DNA of 64,000 nucleotides from Acidobacteriota bacterium (GCA_026707545.1 JAPOWR010000001.1:1579778-1643777); one strand, 5' to 3'. Shown: positions 26,097 to 35,307, counted from the stretch's first letter. A program made the numbers and translations. Notes: a model not told the origin generated them from the letters alone.

Positions 26097-27449
26097 CTAC
26101 TCTCCTCCCGCGGTCCGCCTGGCGGCGGGAGACGCCGGCCGCGCGCCGCTCGGGCGGTCCGAATCGAGCACGATCGCCTCGCGGAACGCCTTCAGGATCG
26201 ACAGGTCCATCCGTCGCAGATCCGGACTCGCCAGATAGAACACGACCGCCACCACGACCGCCAGCAGTGAGGCCAGTCCCACCGAGAGAGCCGCACCCCA
26301 CACCTCGGCGAGCGCACTGATCGGCACGGCGCCCAGCATTGGCAACGAGAACGACATCGTCAGAAAGCCGGAAACCCGGCCGCGCACCGAGTCCGGGATC
26401 AGCACATGGATCGCGGTGTTGTTCAGGGTGGTGTAGATCGCCTGGAAGGCGCTGCCGGCGAGCAGCAGTGGCAGCGCGAGCCAGAACCAGGGGCTGAGTG
26501 CGAACCCCATCATCAGCAGACCGAACGCGAAGACGCTGGTCATCATCAGCCGCAGGCGCCGGCTCGCGTTGCCGCGCCAGGCGACGAAGGCCGCTCCCAC
26601 TACCCCGCCAATACCGGCCGCTCCGCTCAGCATGCCGAAGCCCCGAGGCCCGACTTCCCAGATCTCCTCGGCGAACACCACCAGGAGCGTCTGGAACGGC
26701 ATGACCAGGAACATCGGCACCAGACCGAAGAACAGGAGCACCAGGACCAGACGGTGTTCGCGCACGTAGCGGAAACCCTCGGCCATGTTCTGCAGGAGGG
26801 AGGTCTCTGTGCGATCCGCCGCCGGCGCCCGTCCCACGGCCATCATCCCGGCCAGGGCCAGGGCGTAGAGAGCAACGTTCGTGGAGTAGGCCACCGTCAC
26901 GCCGGCGGCCCCGATCAAGGCCCCGGCCACCGCAGGTCCCACGACGCGCGTGACGTTCATCGCGGTCATCGTGAGCGCCATCGCGCCGGTCAGGCGGCGA
27001 CGGCCGACCACGTTCGCGATGATCGCGTTACGAGCCGGCATCACGAACGGGAAGACGGCGCCGACGAACGCGACCTGAACCAGGATGTGCCAGAACTCCA
27101 GCCGGCCGCCCAAGAGAAGCGACAGAACAACGATCTCGGCGACGACTACGGTGGTCTGACCGGCCACGACCAGTGACCGCCGCTCGAACCGGTCCGCGAC
27201 CACGCCTCCCACCGGCCCCAGGCTGAGCATGGCCAGCGCGACCATCAGGGTCACCAACCCGAGCGCCAGCTCACGGCCGGTGATCGAGAACACCAACCAC
27301 GCGCGCACGACCAACTGGCCCTGCATGGCCAGGAAGAACGTCGTGTTCGAGATGTAGAGCCAGCGGAACTGCCGCTCGCTGAAGAGGCCCGCCAGGCCGC
27401 CACGGCCAGGCGGCGGCCCGTGCACGCGGGGGAACTGCTTGACGGTCAT
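26097..27449 (-). CDS. MFS transporter (EntS-like exporter family)
   Basis: 450 residues with about twelve hydrophobic helices. GPVGGVVADRFERRSLVVAGQ in the loop 2-3 region is the MFS signature motif, and QTLLVVFAEEIWEVGPRGFGML suggests the enterobactin/macrolide-exporter-like MFS_3 subfamily. The inner-membrane drug or siderophore export role is inferred from family only; the substrate is unknown. Its ATG overlaps the stop of the 59-residue membrane protein (TGATG), and the kinase-like gene follows after 11 bases. Confidence 0.9.
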   Translation of the reverse strand: MTVKQFPRVHGPPPGRGGLAGLFSERQFRWLYISNTTFFLAMQGQLVVRAWLVFSITGRELALGLVTLMVALAMLSLGPVGGVVADRFERRSLVVAGQTTVVVAEIVVLSLLLGGRLEFWHILVQVAFVGAVFPFVMPARNAIIANVVGRRRLTGAMALTMTAMNVTRVVGPAVAGALIGAAGVTVAYSTNVALYALALAGMMAVGRAPAADRTETSLLQNMAEGFRYVREHRLVLVLLFFGLVPMFLVMPFQTLLVVFAEEIWEVGPRGFGMLSGAAGIGGVVGAAFVAWRGNASRRLRLMMTSVFAFGLLMMGFALSPWFWLALPLLLAGSAFQAIYTTLNNTAIHVLIPDSVRGRVSGFLTMSFSLPMLGAVPISALAEVWGAALSVGLASLLAVVVAVVFYLASPDLRRMDLSILKAFREAIVLDSDRPSGARPASPAARRTAGGE

Positions 27450-27628
27450 CAGAAGCCCATCGGGCCGCCCCTGAGGTTCTGAAACAACCCCACTATCCCG
27501 ATGAACAGCACGATCAAGACCACGTACGCCAGACCCGCCAACACCACCACCTTGACCCAGAAGAGGAGTTTTTCCATGGCTTCGGCGATTCGCTCCAGCG
27601 CTGCACCCAAACGGTCAAGGTCATCCAT
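27449..27628 (-). CDS. Small membrane protein, 59 residues, coupled to MFS exporter
   Basis: Short ORF not previously obvious. It begins MDDLDRLGAALERIAEAMEK (amphipathic, charged) followed by a ~30-residue hydrophobic helix from LLFWVKVVV to IGIVGLFQ, and ends NLRGGPMGF. The ATG has GGAGG 7 bases upstream. Its TGA overlaps the ATG of the MFS gene by one base (TGATG), the usual sign of coupled translation. That context and the SD site are the reasons for calling it a gene. It could be a small partner or regulator of the exporter; no family was recognised. Confidence 0.7.
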   Translation of the reverse strand: MDDLDRLGAALERIAEAMEKLLFWVKVVVLAGLAYVVLIVLFIGIVGLFQNLRGGPMGF

Positions 27629-27799
27629 CCGCGGCCTCCGGTTCGGTCTTCGTCAAGCAGAGCCGACACAGTACCAACGGCTGAAGTTCGGCTGCTGGGA
27701 CCGCGGGCAGCGGGCCACAACGTCGACAGCCGGTCCGTGACCGCGCGCTGCTACACTCCGGCGTCCTTCGCGCTGAGACCGGCCGTCTCGCCCGGTGAT

Positions 27800-27874
27800 G
27801 CCGACGTAGCTCAGTGGCAGAGCAGCTGATTCGTAATCAGCAGGTCAGCGGTTCAAATCCGCTCGTCGGCTCCA
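27800..27874 (+). tRNA. tRNA-Thr (anticodon CGT)
   Basis: Complete cloverleaf. Acceptor stem GCCGACG pairs with CGTCGGC (27864-27870), the D arm is TAGCTCAGTGGCAGAGCA, the anticodon stem GCTGA/TCAGC encloses loop TTCGTAA with anticodon CGT at 27832-27834, and the T arm is AGCGGTTCAAATCCGCT. The 3' CCA is encoded (27872-27874). It reads ACG codons. A TACACT hexamer at 27752-27757 might be its -10. Confidence 0.96.
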
Positions 27875-27941
27875 CTACGACTCGCCCGGCCCCGTGGTAG
27901 CTTCTCGGCAGCTCTCCCCCAGAATCGAGGAGGTGGTCCCC

Positions 27942-28598
27942 ATGAGGCTGCACCGGTTTCTCGCTCTCTCCGCCGTGGCCATTCTGGCGCTCGCGTTCGT
28001 TGCCTGCTCGCCGCAGGCCGAAGCGACGGACGCCCACGTCGTTGCCGAAGCGCCGTCAGAGAGTGCCAGCTTTCCACTGAGCGCGAAGGGAGCGTGGACC
28101 ATGGAACGGCTGCTGGCGCTCGATCACGAGAGCACGGTCGCCCTGTGGAAGACGCTCCCCGCCGCCGGCATGGCGGAGCTTGACGGCCACTACCAGGGCG
28201 TCATCCCGAACGCCGGCGACCACGAGCGTCAGGCGCGCACCTCCGGCTTCATGTACGACGAGGACTCGCCGCGCGGCTACTGGCTCGGCAAGGCCTACCG
28301 GCCGCTGACCGAGACCGAGGGCGAGGGCTACAACCGCTGGCGGTTCTCTGGAAGCAAGATCGTCCGGAACGGACGCTTCGCGACCCGCATGGGTCCGTCG
28401 CTCATCGACGGCAACCCCTCGTACATCATGGACTACAGCGCGTTCAACGACACGACCCTGGTCGACGAGATCCGCAAGCTGGACGAGGGGGTCTACCTCG
28501 GCGTCGGCACGACGGCGACCGAGGATGGCAACCGTAGCGCGCCCGGCCACTTCGCCCTGGTCGGCCCGACCGACGCATGGGTTGGCGCCGAGGAGTGA
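27942..28598 (+). CDS. Uncharacterised lipoprotein
   Basis: 218 residues. ATG 27942 has GAGGAGGTGG upstream and begins a signal ending FVACSPQ, a plausible lipobox; an upstream in-frame ATG at 27894 lies too near the tRNA and lacks these signs. The mature protein has no motif I recognise; segments such as ATRMGPSLIDGNPSYIMDYS and VYLGVGTTATEDGNRSAPGH suggest a compact globular fold. It precedes and overlaps the second DUF3604 gene by 22 bases, so both are probably one transcript. Function unknown. Confidence 0.75.
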   Translation: MRLHRFLALSAVAILALAFVACSPQAEATDAHVVAEAPSESASFPLSAKGAWTMERLLALDHESTVALWKTLPAAGMAELDGHYQGVIPNAGDHERQARTSGFMYDEDSPRGYWLGKAYRPLTETEGEGYNRWRFSGSKIVRNGRFATRMGPSLIDGNPSYIMDYSAFNDTTLVDEIRKLDEGVYLGVGTTATEDGNRSAPGHFALVGPTDAWVGAEE

Positions 28599-30604
28599 CG
28601 CGGCGCCTCGCAGCCTGCCTCACGGCCGTCGCCGCACTGGCGTGCGGCGACGAGGTCGACTACGCGACCGGTGACCAGGTACCCCCGACCGGAATCCCGC
28701 CCTACGTCACCCAGGAGTGGAGTCCTCCCAGCGCGCCGGCTGAGCCGACCGAACTGACTCCCCAGGAGCCCTGCGCGGATCGGGACCCGCTGCGCCAGGC
28801 GTTCTTCGGCGACCTCCACACGCACACCGCCTTCTCACTGGATGCCCTCGGACGCGGCGGCTTCCAGACCCCCGACGACGCCTACCGCTTCGCCCGCGGC
28901 GAGGCGCTCGGACTCGGTCCACTCGACGACGCGGGACAACCGACCCGCGTCGCCCAACTCGTTCGGCCCCTCGACTTCGCGGCCGTCACCGACCACTCCG
29001 AGTGGTTGGGCGAAGTCTCTGTCTGTACCGACCCCTCCTCGCCCCTCTACGACGAGCCGGCGTGCCGCGGCATGCGGCCGGGAAGCACGGCCGAAGAGCG
29101 CGCGGCCTGGCTGGACCACCGAATCACCGGTCGGGTGCCGGGACTCTGCGGCGAGGACACAAGCGTCTGCCGTCAGGGCCTGCTCACCGCCTGGGGCGCG
29201 ACCCAGGCGGCCGCGGAACAGCACTACGACCGGTCGAGCGACTGCTCCTTCACGACGTTCCACGGCTGGGAGTACACGCGCATGCCGGGCCTGTCCAAGG
29301 TGCATCGCAACGTCATCCTGCGCAACGAGATCGCGCCGGAGCTGCCGATCTCCTGGATCGACGCCGACCAGCCGCTCGACCTCTGGACCCGGCTGAAGAG
29401 CCGGTGCAACGACACCGGCACAGGCTGCCAGGCGCTCACCATCCCCCACAATCCGAACATCTCGAACGGCCAGATGTTCACCCTCGACTGGGGTGGCACT
29501 CCGATCGACGAACAGCGGGCGCAGGCGAGCCTTCAGGCCGAGATGGACGCCCTGGTCGAGATCATGCAGGCGAAGGGCGACTCGGAGTGCCGTCGCGGCA
29601 TGTGGGGCGTCGCCGGCGGCGAGGACGAGTTCTGCGACTTCGAAAAGGTCCGCTACATCGACGGGGAGCGTCCTCCCGACTGCGAGGACGGCACGGGCGT
29701 CGGCGGACTGCGCGGCCAGGGCTGTCAGTCACGGCTCGACTTCGTCCGCTACGCCCTGATCGAGGGAATGGCGCAGGAGGAGCGCCTGGGCGTCAACCCG
29801 ATGCAGTTCGGGATCACCGCCTCGACCGACGGCCACAACGGTCTCCCGGGCGACACGGACGAGTACGACTACCAGGGCCAGAACGCCAACGTCGACTCGG
29901 ACCTCGAGAAGCGGCTCACGACGCCCGCCTACGCACCCCACCGGCTCCGGAACCCCGGCGGCCTGATCGGCGTCTGGGCCGAGGAGAACTCCAGGGACTC
30001 CCTGTTCGACGCGATGCTGCGCAAGGAGACCTTCGGCACCAGCGGCGTGCGGATCAAGGCGCGCCTGTTCGGCGGCTGGGACCTCCCCGACCTCTGCTCC
30101 AGCGGCGACATGATCGCCGACGCCTACGAAACGGCGGTGCCGATGGGCAACGTGCTGCCGGATGGCGAGGAATCCGGCGCGCCGACGCTGTTCGTATCGG
30201 CCCTCGCCGACTTGGGCACGACCGAACATCCGGGCACGCCCCTGCAGCGGATCCAGATCATCAAGGGCTGGATCGGCGACGACGGCCTGTTTCACGAGCG
30301 CGTCTTCGACGTCGCCGGCGACCCGGACAACGGAGCGGACGTGTCGCGAGACACCTGCGAGCGGAGCGGCGACGGCGCCGCCTCTCTTTGCGCCACGTGG
30401 ACCGATCCCGAGTTCGACCCTTCCCGGTCGGCGGTCTACTACGCAAGAGTCCTCGAGAACCCGAGCTGCCGCTGGAACGCGCTGCAGTGCGCTGCGCTAC
30501 CGCAAAGCGAGCGGCCGGCCGCATGCGCCGATCCCGACCAGCCCTGGCGAATCCAGGAGCGGGCCTGGACGTCGCCGATCTGGTATCGGGCCGCCGCCGA
30601 GTAG
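28577..30604 (+). CDS. DUF3604 family lipoprotein (copy 2)
   Basis: 675 residues from ATG 28577; an in-frame GTG at 28595 would overlap the previous stop as GTGA and gives the shorter lipoprotein signal ending AALACGDE, so the true start may be GTG. The metal-site motif FFGDLHTHTAFSLDA and LDFAAVTDHSEWLGE match copy 1, as do IPHNPNISNGQMF, ITASTDGHN and the terminal WTSPIWYRAAAE. It differs by extra Cys-rich segments (CTDPSSPLYDEPACRG, CGEDTSVCRQG). It is a probable periplasmic metal-dependent hydrolase of unknown substrate. A promoter and PQQ gene follow. Confidence 0.9.
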   Translation: MGWRRGVTRRLAACLTAVAALACGDEVDYATGDQVPPTGIPPYVTQEWSPPSAPAEPTELTPQEPCADRDPLRQAFFGDLHTHTAFSLDALGRGGFQTPDDAYRFARGEALGLGPLDDAGQPTRVAQLVRPLDFAAVTDHSEWLGEVSVCTDPSSPLYDEPACRGMRPGSTAEERAAWLDHRITGRVPGLCGEDTSVCRQGLLTAWGATQAAAEQHYDRSSDCSFTTFHGWEYTRMPGLSKVHRNVILRNEIAPELPISWIDADQPLDLWTRLKSRCNDTGTGCQALTIPHNPNISNGQMFTLDWGGTPIDEQRAQASLQAEMDALVEIMQAKGDSECRRGMWGVAGGEDEFCDFEKVRYIDGERPPDCEDGTGVGGLRGQGCQSRLDFVRYALIEGMAQEERLGVNPMQFGITASTDGHNGLPGDTDEYDYQGQNANVDSDLEKRLTTPAYAPHRLRNPGGLIGVWAEENSRDSLFDAMLRKETFGTSGVRIKARLFGGWDLPDLCSSGDMIADAYETAVPMGNVLPDGEESGAPTLFVSALADLGTTEHPGTPLQRIQIIKGWIGDDGLFHERVFDVAGDPDNGADVSRDTCERSGDGAASLCATWTDPEFDPSRSAVYYARVLENPSCRWNALQCAALPQSERPAACADPDQPWRIQERAWTSPIWYRAAAE

Positions 30605-30645
30605 CGGCAGCCGTCGCTCCCACCGCTACCCCGGGCGCGCCATCG

Positions 30646-30674
30646 TTGACACACCGACCTCGGACGCTTAGGTT
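30646..30674 (+). promoter_or_regulatory. Sigma70-type promoter for PQQ dehydrogenase
   Basis: TTGACA at 30646-30651, 17-base spacer, then TAGGTT at 30669-30674. The predicted transcript would begin near 30681 and has GAGGAA before the ATG at 30702. The -35 match is perfect and the spacing ideal. Confidence 0.7.
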
Positions 30675-30701
30675 GCCCGCCAACCTCTGAGGAACTTCAA
30701 G

Positions 30702-32816
30702 ATGAGCGAAGCGACCGCAACGTCACGGTGGACCGTGTGCCCCCTCCTTCTCCTTGTCCTGCTGGCGGCCGCCTGCGGCGGGGACGCGGACGTGGCGCCG
30801 ACGGCCGGCAACGTCGATGACGAGCGGATCATGCGCGCGGCCGAAGACGAGCCCGGGAGCTGGCTGACCTACGGCCAGACCTACAAGGAGCAGCGCTTCT
30901 CCACCCTCGACCAGATCACCCGCGAGAACGTCGGGAATCTGAAGCTCGCCTGGTCCAAGCCGATCGGCGGCCGCTCCGAGCGGATGCAGGGCACGCCGCT
31001 CGTCGTCGACGGGGTCATGTACGCGACGAACGGCTGGGGCGTGATCTATGCGCTGGACCCGGCCACGGGCGAGGAGATCTGGACGCACGACCCGCAGACG
31101 GACCGCACCTACGTCAAGTACTCCTGCTGCGGCGGCGTCGCGAACCGCGGCGTCGCGGTCTACAGGGGCAAGGTCTACGTCGCCCTGTTCGACGGCCGGC
31201 TGGTCGCGGTCGACGCGGCGACCGGCGAGGAGGTCTGGGACGTCGACACCTGGCATCCCTCGGCGCTCGGTCGCTTCAACATCACCGGCGCCCCGCGCGC
31301 CGCGGCGGGAAAGGTGTTCATCGGCCAGGGCAGCTCGGAGAGCGGCAAACGGCGAGGCTACGTCTCCGCCTACGACGCCGAGACCGGCGAACTGGCTTGG
31401 CGCTTCTACCTGGTGCCGGGCGACCCGTCCAAGCCGTTCGAACACCCCGAGATGGAGATGGCGGCGAAGACCTGGGGAGGCGAGTGGTGGAAGATGGGCG
31501 GCGGCGGCACCGCCTGGAACTCCCTGGTCTACGACGAGGAGCTGAACCTGCTCTACATCGGCGTCGGCAACGGCGCACCCTGGTCGCGCCAGGTCCGCTC
31601 ACCCGGAGGCGGCGACGACCTGTTCCTGACCGCGATCGTCGCGGTCGACGCCGACACCGCCGAGATGAAGTGGTACTACCAGACGGTTCCCGGCGACAAC
31701 TGGGACTACAGCTCGGCGATGGACATCGCGCTCGGCGAACTGACCGTCGACGGCGTGGACCGAAAGGTCCTGCTCCAGGCGCCCAAGAACGGCTTCTTCT
31801 ACGTGATCGACCGCGAGACGGGTGAACTGCTACGAGCCCACCCCTACACCGACCGGATCGACTGGGCGACCCACGTCGACATGGAGACCGGGCGGCCGAT
31901 CGAGAACCCGGACGTCGTGTTCGAGGAGAAGCCGCAGTGGATCACGCCCGCGAACGCCGGCGCCCACAACTGGGAGCCCATGTCCTGGGACGCGGAGCGG
32001 GGCGTCATGTACTTCTACTACCACGACTACGCGAACTTCTACGCCCTGCCCGAGGAGTTCGTCGAGACGGGCACGTACACGATCCGGCCGTGGGGGCTGA
32101 GCCTCGGCGTCGCCAGCGGCGCTTACCGCAGCAAACTGGAGCAGGAGGCCGAGCCGCAACCCGAGAACAGGGGCTTCCTGGTCGCCTTCGACCCCCTGTC
32201 GGGAGAAAAAGTGTGGGAAAACCGTTTGCCCTCAATCTTCAACGGCGGCGTTCTCGCCACGACCACCGGCGTGCTGTTCCACGGCGGCGGCGGCGGCGAC
32301 TTCAACGCCTACGACAAGGACACTGGCGAAGAGCTGTGGGAGTTCGACGCCTACGGGTCGTTCACCTCGTCGATCATCACCTACATGGAGAGCGGCACGC
32401 AGTACGTCGCCACGATGGTTAGCGGCAGCACCCGGTACGACCGGCCAGGCGAGTTGCTCATCTTCTCGCTGGACGGCGAGGCGACCCTGGCCGAACCGCC
32501 GGAGCGCGACTACTCCATCCCCGAGCTGCCGCCGCTCACAGCCTCCGCCGAGACGATCGAACGCGGCAACACGCTCTACCACGAGCACTGCGCGCTCTGC
32601 CACCGCGGACTCGGCCAGACCTCGATCGTCGCCGCCGCCTCCCCCGAGCTGCGCCGGATGTCACCGGAGGTCCACGCGGACTTCATGGCGATCGTCCAGG
32701 ACGGCCTGCTGCCGCTCGGCATGCCCGGCTACGCCGAACTCTTCGACGAGGACGCGACGATTGCGATCCACCAATTCGTCATCTCGAAGGCGATGGAGCT
32801 GCGGGACGCACAGTAG
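30702..32816 (+). CDS. PQQ-dependent alcohol dehydrogenase with cytochrome c domain (lipoprotein)
   Basis: 704 residues; GAGGAA precedes the ATG. Signal peptide LLLLVLLAAACGG suggests a lipobox and membrane anchoring. The propeller carries SWLTYGQTYKEQRFS, KYSCCGGVANRG with the vicinal Cys pair, GGGGTAWNSLVYDEELNLLY and PKNGFFYVIDRETGELL. The C-terminal cytochrome c domain has CALCH (Cys630, Cys633, His634). It is a paralogue of the gene at 1538 with the same domain order. The enzyme probably oxidises an alcohol or aldehyde in the periplasm and hands electrons to the haem. It has its own strong promoter. Confidence 0.93.
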   Translation: MSEATATSRWTVCPLLLLVLLAAACGGDADVAPTAGNVDDERIMRAAEDEPGSWLTYGQTYKEQRFSTLDQITRENVGNLKLAWSKPIGGRSERMQGTPLVVDGVMYATNGWGVIYALDPATGEEIWTHDPQTDRTYVKYSCCGGVANRGVAVYRGKVYVALFDGRLVAVDAATGEEVWDVDTWHPSALGRFNITGAPRAAAGKVFIGQGSSESGKRRGYVSAYDAETGELAWRFYLVPGDPSKPFEHPEMEMAAKTWGGEWWKMGGGGTAWNSLVYDEELNLLYIGVGNGAPWSRQVRSPGGGDDLFLTAIVAVDADTAEMKWYYQTVPGDNWDYSSAMDIALGELTVDGVDRKVLLQAPKNGFFYVIDRETGELLRAHPYTDRIDWATHVDMETGRPIENPDVVFEEKPQWITPANAGAHNWEPMSWDAERGVMYFYYHDYANFYALPEEFVETGTYTIRPWGLSLGVASGAYRSKLEQEAEPQPENRGFLVAFDPLSGEKVWENRLPSIFNGGVLATTTGVLFHGGGGGDFNAYDKDTGEELWEFDAYGSFTSSIITYMESGTQYVATMVSGSTRYDRPGELLIFSLDGEATLAEPPERDYSIPELPPLTASAETIERGNTLYHEHCALCHRGLGQTSIVAAASPELRRMSPEVHADFMAIVQDGLLPLGMPGYAELFDEDATIAIHQFVISKAMELRDAQ

Positions 32817-32832
32817 CTCAAGCCGGCCACTC

Positions 32833-32878
32833 GGTGCGCCGGCGTCCTCGCCGGCATCCGGGCGAGCCGCCAAGCGGC
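32833..32878. repeat. GGTGCGCCGGC palindrome and second hairpin
   Basis: GCCGGCG, loop TCCT, CGCCGGC (32838-32855) form a perfect hairpin, followed by GCCGC, CAA, GCGGC (32866-32878). They lie 16 bases after the PQQ stop and could terminate or protect its mRNA. The flank GGTGCGCCGGC recurs at 40674 in the cusC gene, suggesting a REP-like dispersed element. Confidence 0.5.
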
Positions 32879-32884
32879 AAGCCA

Positions 32885-32890
32885 TACGCT
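32885..32890 (+). promoter_or_regulatory. Candidate -10 (TACGCT) for nucleoside hydrolase
   Basis: TACGCT ends 8 bases before the ATG at 32899, with only a weak AGG between. This spacing suggests a leaderless transcript. Confidence 0.4.
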
Positions 32891-32898
32891 CAGGTCCG

Positions 32899-33831
32899 AT
32901 GAACCTAGTCCTCGACTGCGATCCCGGACTCGACGACGCGGTCGCGATCCTGGTCGCGGCGCGCTACGCCGACTTGATCGGGATCACGACCGTCGCCGGC
33001 AACGTCGGGATCAACCGAACCACCCGGAACGCGCTCGTCGTCGCGCAACTCGCCGGTCTGGACGTGCCGGTCCACCGTGGCGCCGGGAAATCGCTCGCCG
33101 GGGAGCCCGTCGACGGCAGCCGGATTCACGGCGAGACCGGTCTGGGCAACGCGGTTCTACCCGACCTGGACCGATCCGAGGCTTCGGCCGACGCGGTCGC
33201 CTACCTCTGCGACACCGCCCGCTCCGTCGACGACCTGCATCTCCTGGCCATCGGCCCGCTGACGAACGTCGCGCTGGCGCTGCAGTGCGATCCCGATCTC
33301 CGCCGCCATCTCGCCGGCCTGACCATCATGGGCGGCAGCGCGAGCGCCGGCAACATCACGTCCGTCGCCGAGTTCAACATCTGGGCCGACCCGGAAGCCG
33401 CGGCCATCGTCTTCGAGAAGGCTGCCCCGGTCACGATGGTCGGTCTCGACGTGACGAACAAGGTCGTCTTCGGCGCTGAAGAGACCGCGCGGATGCGCGC
33501 CGCTGGAAGGCCGGCCGCCGACCTCGCCGCCGATGTCACCGACTTTCTGCGCGACCGCTTCCGGCAGTACGTCGGACGGTCCGTCGTTCCCCTGCACGAC
33601 GCGACCGCCGTCATCGCGGCAACGCATCCCCATCTGTTCGAGCGTTCGCGTCATCCAGTCACGGTCGAGGTGGACGGCGAGATCACCCGCGGCATGACCG
33701 TGGCCGATCTTCGGCCGCCAGCCCTGATCGAGGCGATCGGCCCGGCACAGGTCGCCGCGAGCGACATCGTCTGGGACACCGACGTCGACGCGGTCAGGGA
33801 GTTGATCGTAGAGGCGGTGCTGGCGTTCTAG
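32899..33831 (+). CDS. Nucleoside hydrolase (inosine-uridine preferring type)
   Basis: 310 residues. Although the frame is open upstream into the PQQ gene, ATG 32899 directly starts the family motif LVLDCDPGLDDAVAI, where DxDxxxDD binds the catalytic calcium. GITTVAGNVGINRTTRNAL, GSASAGNITSVAEFNIWADPEAA and the later DATAVIAATHP are also characteristic. It cleaves the N-glycosidic bond of ribonucleosides in purine and pyrimidine salvage, cytoplasmic (no signal). It may be expressed leaderless from TACGCT. Its TAG stop shares CTAG with the stop of the convergent beta-lactamase-like gene. Confidence 0.93.
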   Translation: MNLVLDCDPGLDDAVAILVAARYADLIGITTVAGNVGINRTTRNALVVAQLAGLDVPVHRGAGKSLAGEPVDGSRIHGETGLGNAVLPDLDRSEASADAVAYLCDTARSVDDLHLLAIGPLTNVALALQCDPDLRRHLAGLTIMGGSASAGNITSVAEFNIWADPEAAAIVFEKAAPVTMVGLDVTNKVVFGAEETARMRAAGRPAADLAADVTDFLRDRFRQYVGRSVVPLHDATAVIAATHPHLFERSRHPVTVEVDGEITRGMTVADLRPPALIEAIGPAQVAASDIVWDTDVDAVRELIVEAVLAF

Positions 33832-35222
33832 CCGTCGGTCAGCCGGTCCGCCCGCTGATCCATGTCGTTCTGGTGCAGCACCAGATGATCGACGGTACCG
33901 TCGTCGCTTCGTCCGAACGTGATCTGCGCGTCGACGACGCGGTAGAAGTACTTCGTCTCGGATTCAGGGAACACCTCGAAGCTGGGCTGCCCCGTGAGTT
34001 GGACGAACAGCCGATCGCCCTGCCGGGTCACCGTGAACACCATGTTTTCGGCGAGCTGATAGCGGCCGGCGTAGTCGTCGAAGAGCGCCGGATCGACCTC
34101 GACGACCGTCCGGAACGCCGGAGGCACGACGAGCCGGTAGCCCTGCTCCAGCAGGTGGAATCCCAGGTCGTCGACACTGTCGCCGGAGTTCGACAGCACG
34201 ACGACGCCGGTCCGCGATTCGAGGTCCAAGCCGAGAAACGAGCGATAGCCGCCGGTGCCGCCGTTGTGCCAGTGGAGGTCACGCCCGTGGCCGCCGCGGA
34301 TGACCCAGCCGAGGCCGATGCGCATGCCGGGCGCCGGAAAGTCGCGGCGCGACCGATGGGTCTCCGTCATCTCTTCCTGCAACGGCGACTCGCCCAGACC
34401 GAGATTCGCCTCGACGAAGGTCAACATGTCGTTCACCGTCGAGCGCAGCGCGCCGGCGCCCGCGAGGGTTGGAAGATCCCAATTCGCGACGGGCCGGAGT
34501 TGCACGCTGTGGCCAATGGCCAGGCGTTCCCGCTGGGACGGCGACAGCGTGATCGACGTGTCCGACATCCCGAGTGGTTCGAGAAGCCGTTCAGACACCA
34601 GGCTCTCGTAGTCCGTCTCCTGGCTCAGAGCGAGGGCGTGTCCCAGGAGACCGGTACCGAGATTCGAGTACTCGACCGCCTCGCCGATGTCTCGCTCCAG
34701 GTCGTGGGACGACAAGAACTCGTAGAGCTGGGCGACCGTGTAGTCCGCGTACGGGTTCCCCGCATCGGCTGGCCGGAAGTTGTTCGGCATCCGCGGCAGT
34801 CCCGAGCTGTGCGTCGTCAGGTGCAGCAACGTGATCTCCGCGCCATTCCGCGTCGGCACGGTGACGTCCGGCCCGAGCAGCCGCTGCACCGGCGTCTCGA
34901 GCTCCAGTGCGCCCTCCCCCGCCAGGTCCGCCAGGAGGATCGCGGTGAAGACCTTGGTGATCGAGCCGATCTCGAACACGGTGTTGCCATCTACGTCGGC
35001 CGGGTTGTCGGTCGCAAGCTGACCGTGAGCGACCACGCGCCGGCCGCCCGGTTCGACAACACCGACCACGATGCCGACGCTCCGCTTCTGCTCGTCGATC
35101 CGGTTCACCAGGATCTGGCGAATCTCGTCATCGCCGGGGATCGAGGGAACGTCCTGAACCGCGAAGCAGACCGCGGACACCAGCAGGAGTCCGAAGAAGA
35201 AAGCGTTGGTGCGTCTGGTCAT
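33828..35222 (-). CDS. Serine beta-lactamase-fold hydrolase (class C-like esterase/peptidase)
   Basis: 464 residues. ATG 35222 has GGAG upstream and begins the signal peptide MTRRTNAFFFGLLLVSAVCF. The serine nucleophile motif SxxK is GSITK (Ser87, Lys90), the second motif is YSN in VEYSNLGTGLLG, and the third is HNGGTGG. The C-terminal ~110 residues form a beta-rich extension (AGRYQLAENMVFTVTRQG...), as in many non-lactamase members. Probable periplasmic esterase or peptidase; true beta-lactam resistance is unproven. It is convergent with the nucleoside hydrolase (shared CTAG) and divergent from YedK across 99 bases. Confidence 0.9.
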   Translation of the reverse strand: MTRRTNAFFFGLLLVSAVCFAVQDVPSIPGDDEIRQILVNRIDEQKRSVGIVVGVVEPGGRRVVAHGQLATDNPADVDGNTVFEIGSITKVFTAILLADLAGEGALELETPVQRLLGPDVTVPTRNGAEITLLHLTTHSSGLPRMPNNFRPADAGNPYADYTVAQLYEFLSSHDLERDIGEAVEYSNLGTGLLGHALALSQETDYESLVSERLLEPLGMSDTSITLSPSQRERLAIGHSVQLRPVANWDLPTLAGAGALRSTVNDMLTFVEANLGLGESPLQEEMTETHRSRRDFPAPGMRIGLGWVIRGGHGRDLHWHNGGTGGYRSFLGLDLESRTGVVVLSNSGDSVDDLGFHLLEQGYRLVVPPAFRTVVEVDPALFDDYAGRYQLAENMVFTVTRQGDRLFVQLTGQPSFEVFPESETKYFYRVVDAQITFGRSDDGTVDHLVLHQNDMDQRADRLTDG

Positions 35223-35307
35223 GAGGGAATCTCCGCGTCTGGTGTCGTGGGCCTGTACTCGCCGGCTCGGCCAACCTGCTATACGCACCCTACAGAGCTT
35301 TGATCCG

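Noticed and set aside
27752-27757. TACACT as promoter for tRNA-Thr
   Set aside because: Spacing to the tRNA is plausible but there is no -35 support and a single hexamer is weak evidence, so it was not listed as a feature.
27800-27874. tRNA as an integration site
   Set aside because: No integrase, direct repeat or composition shift is visible beside it.
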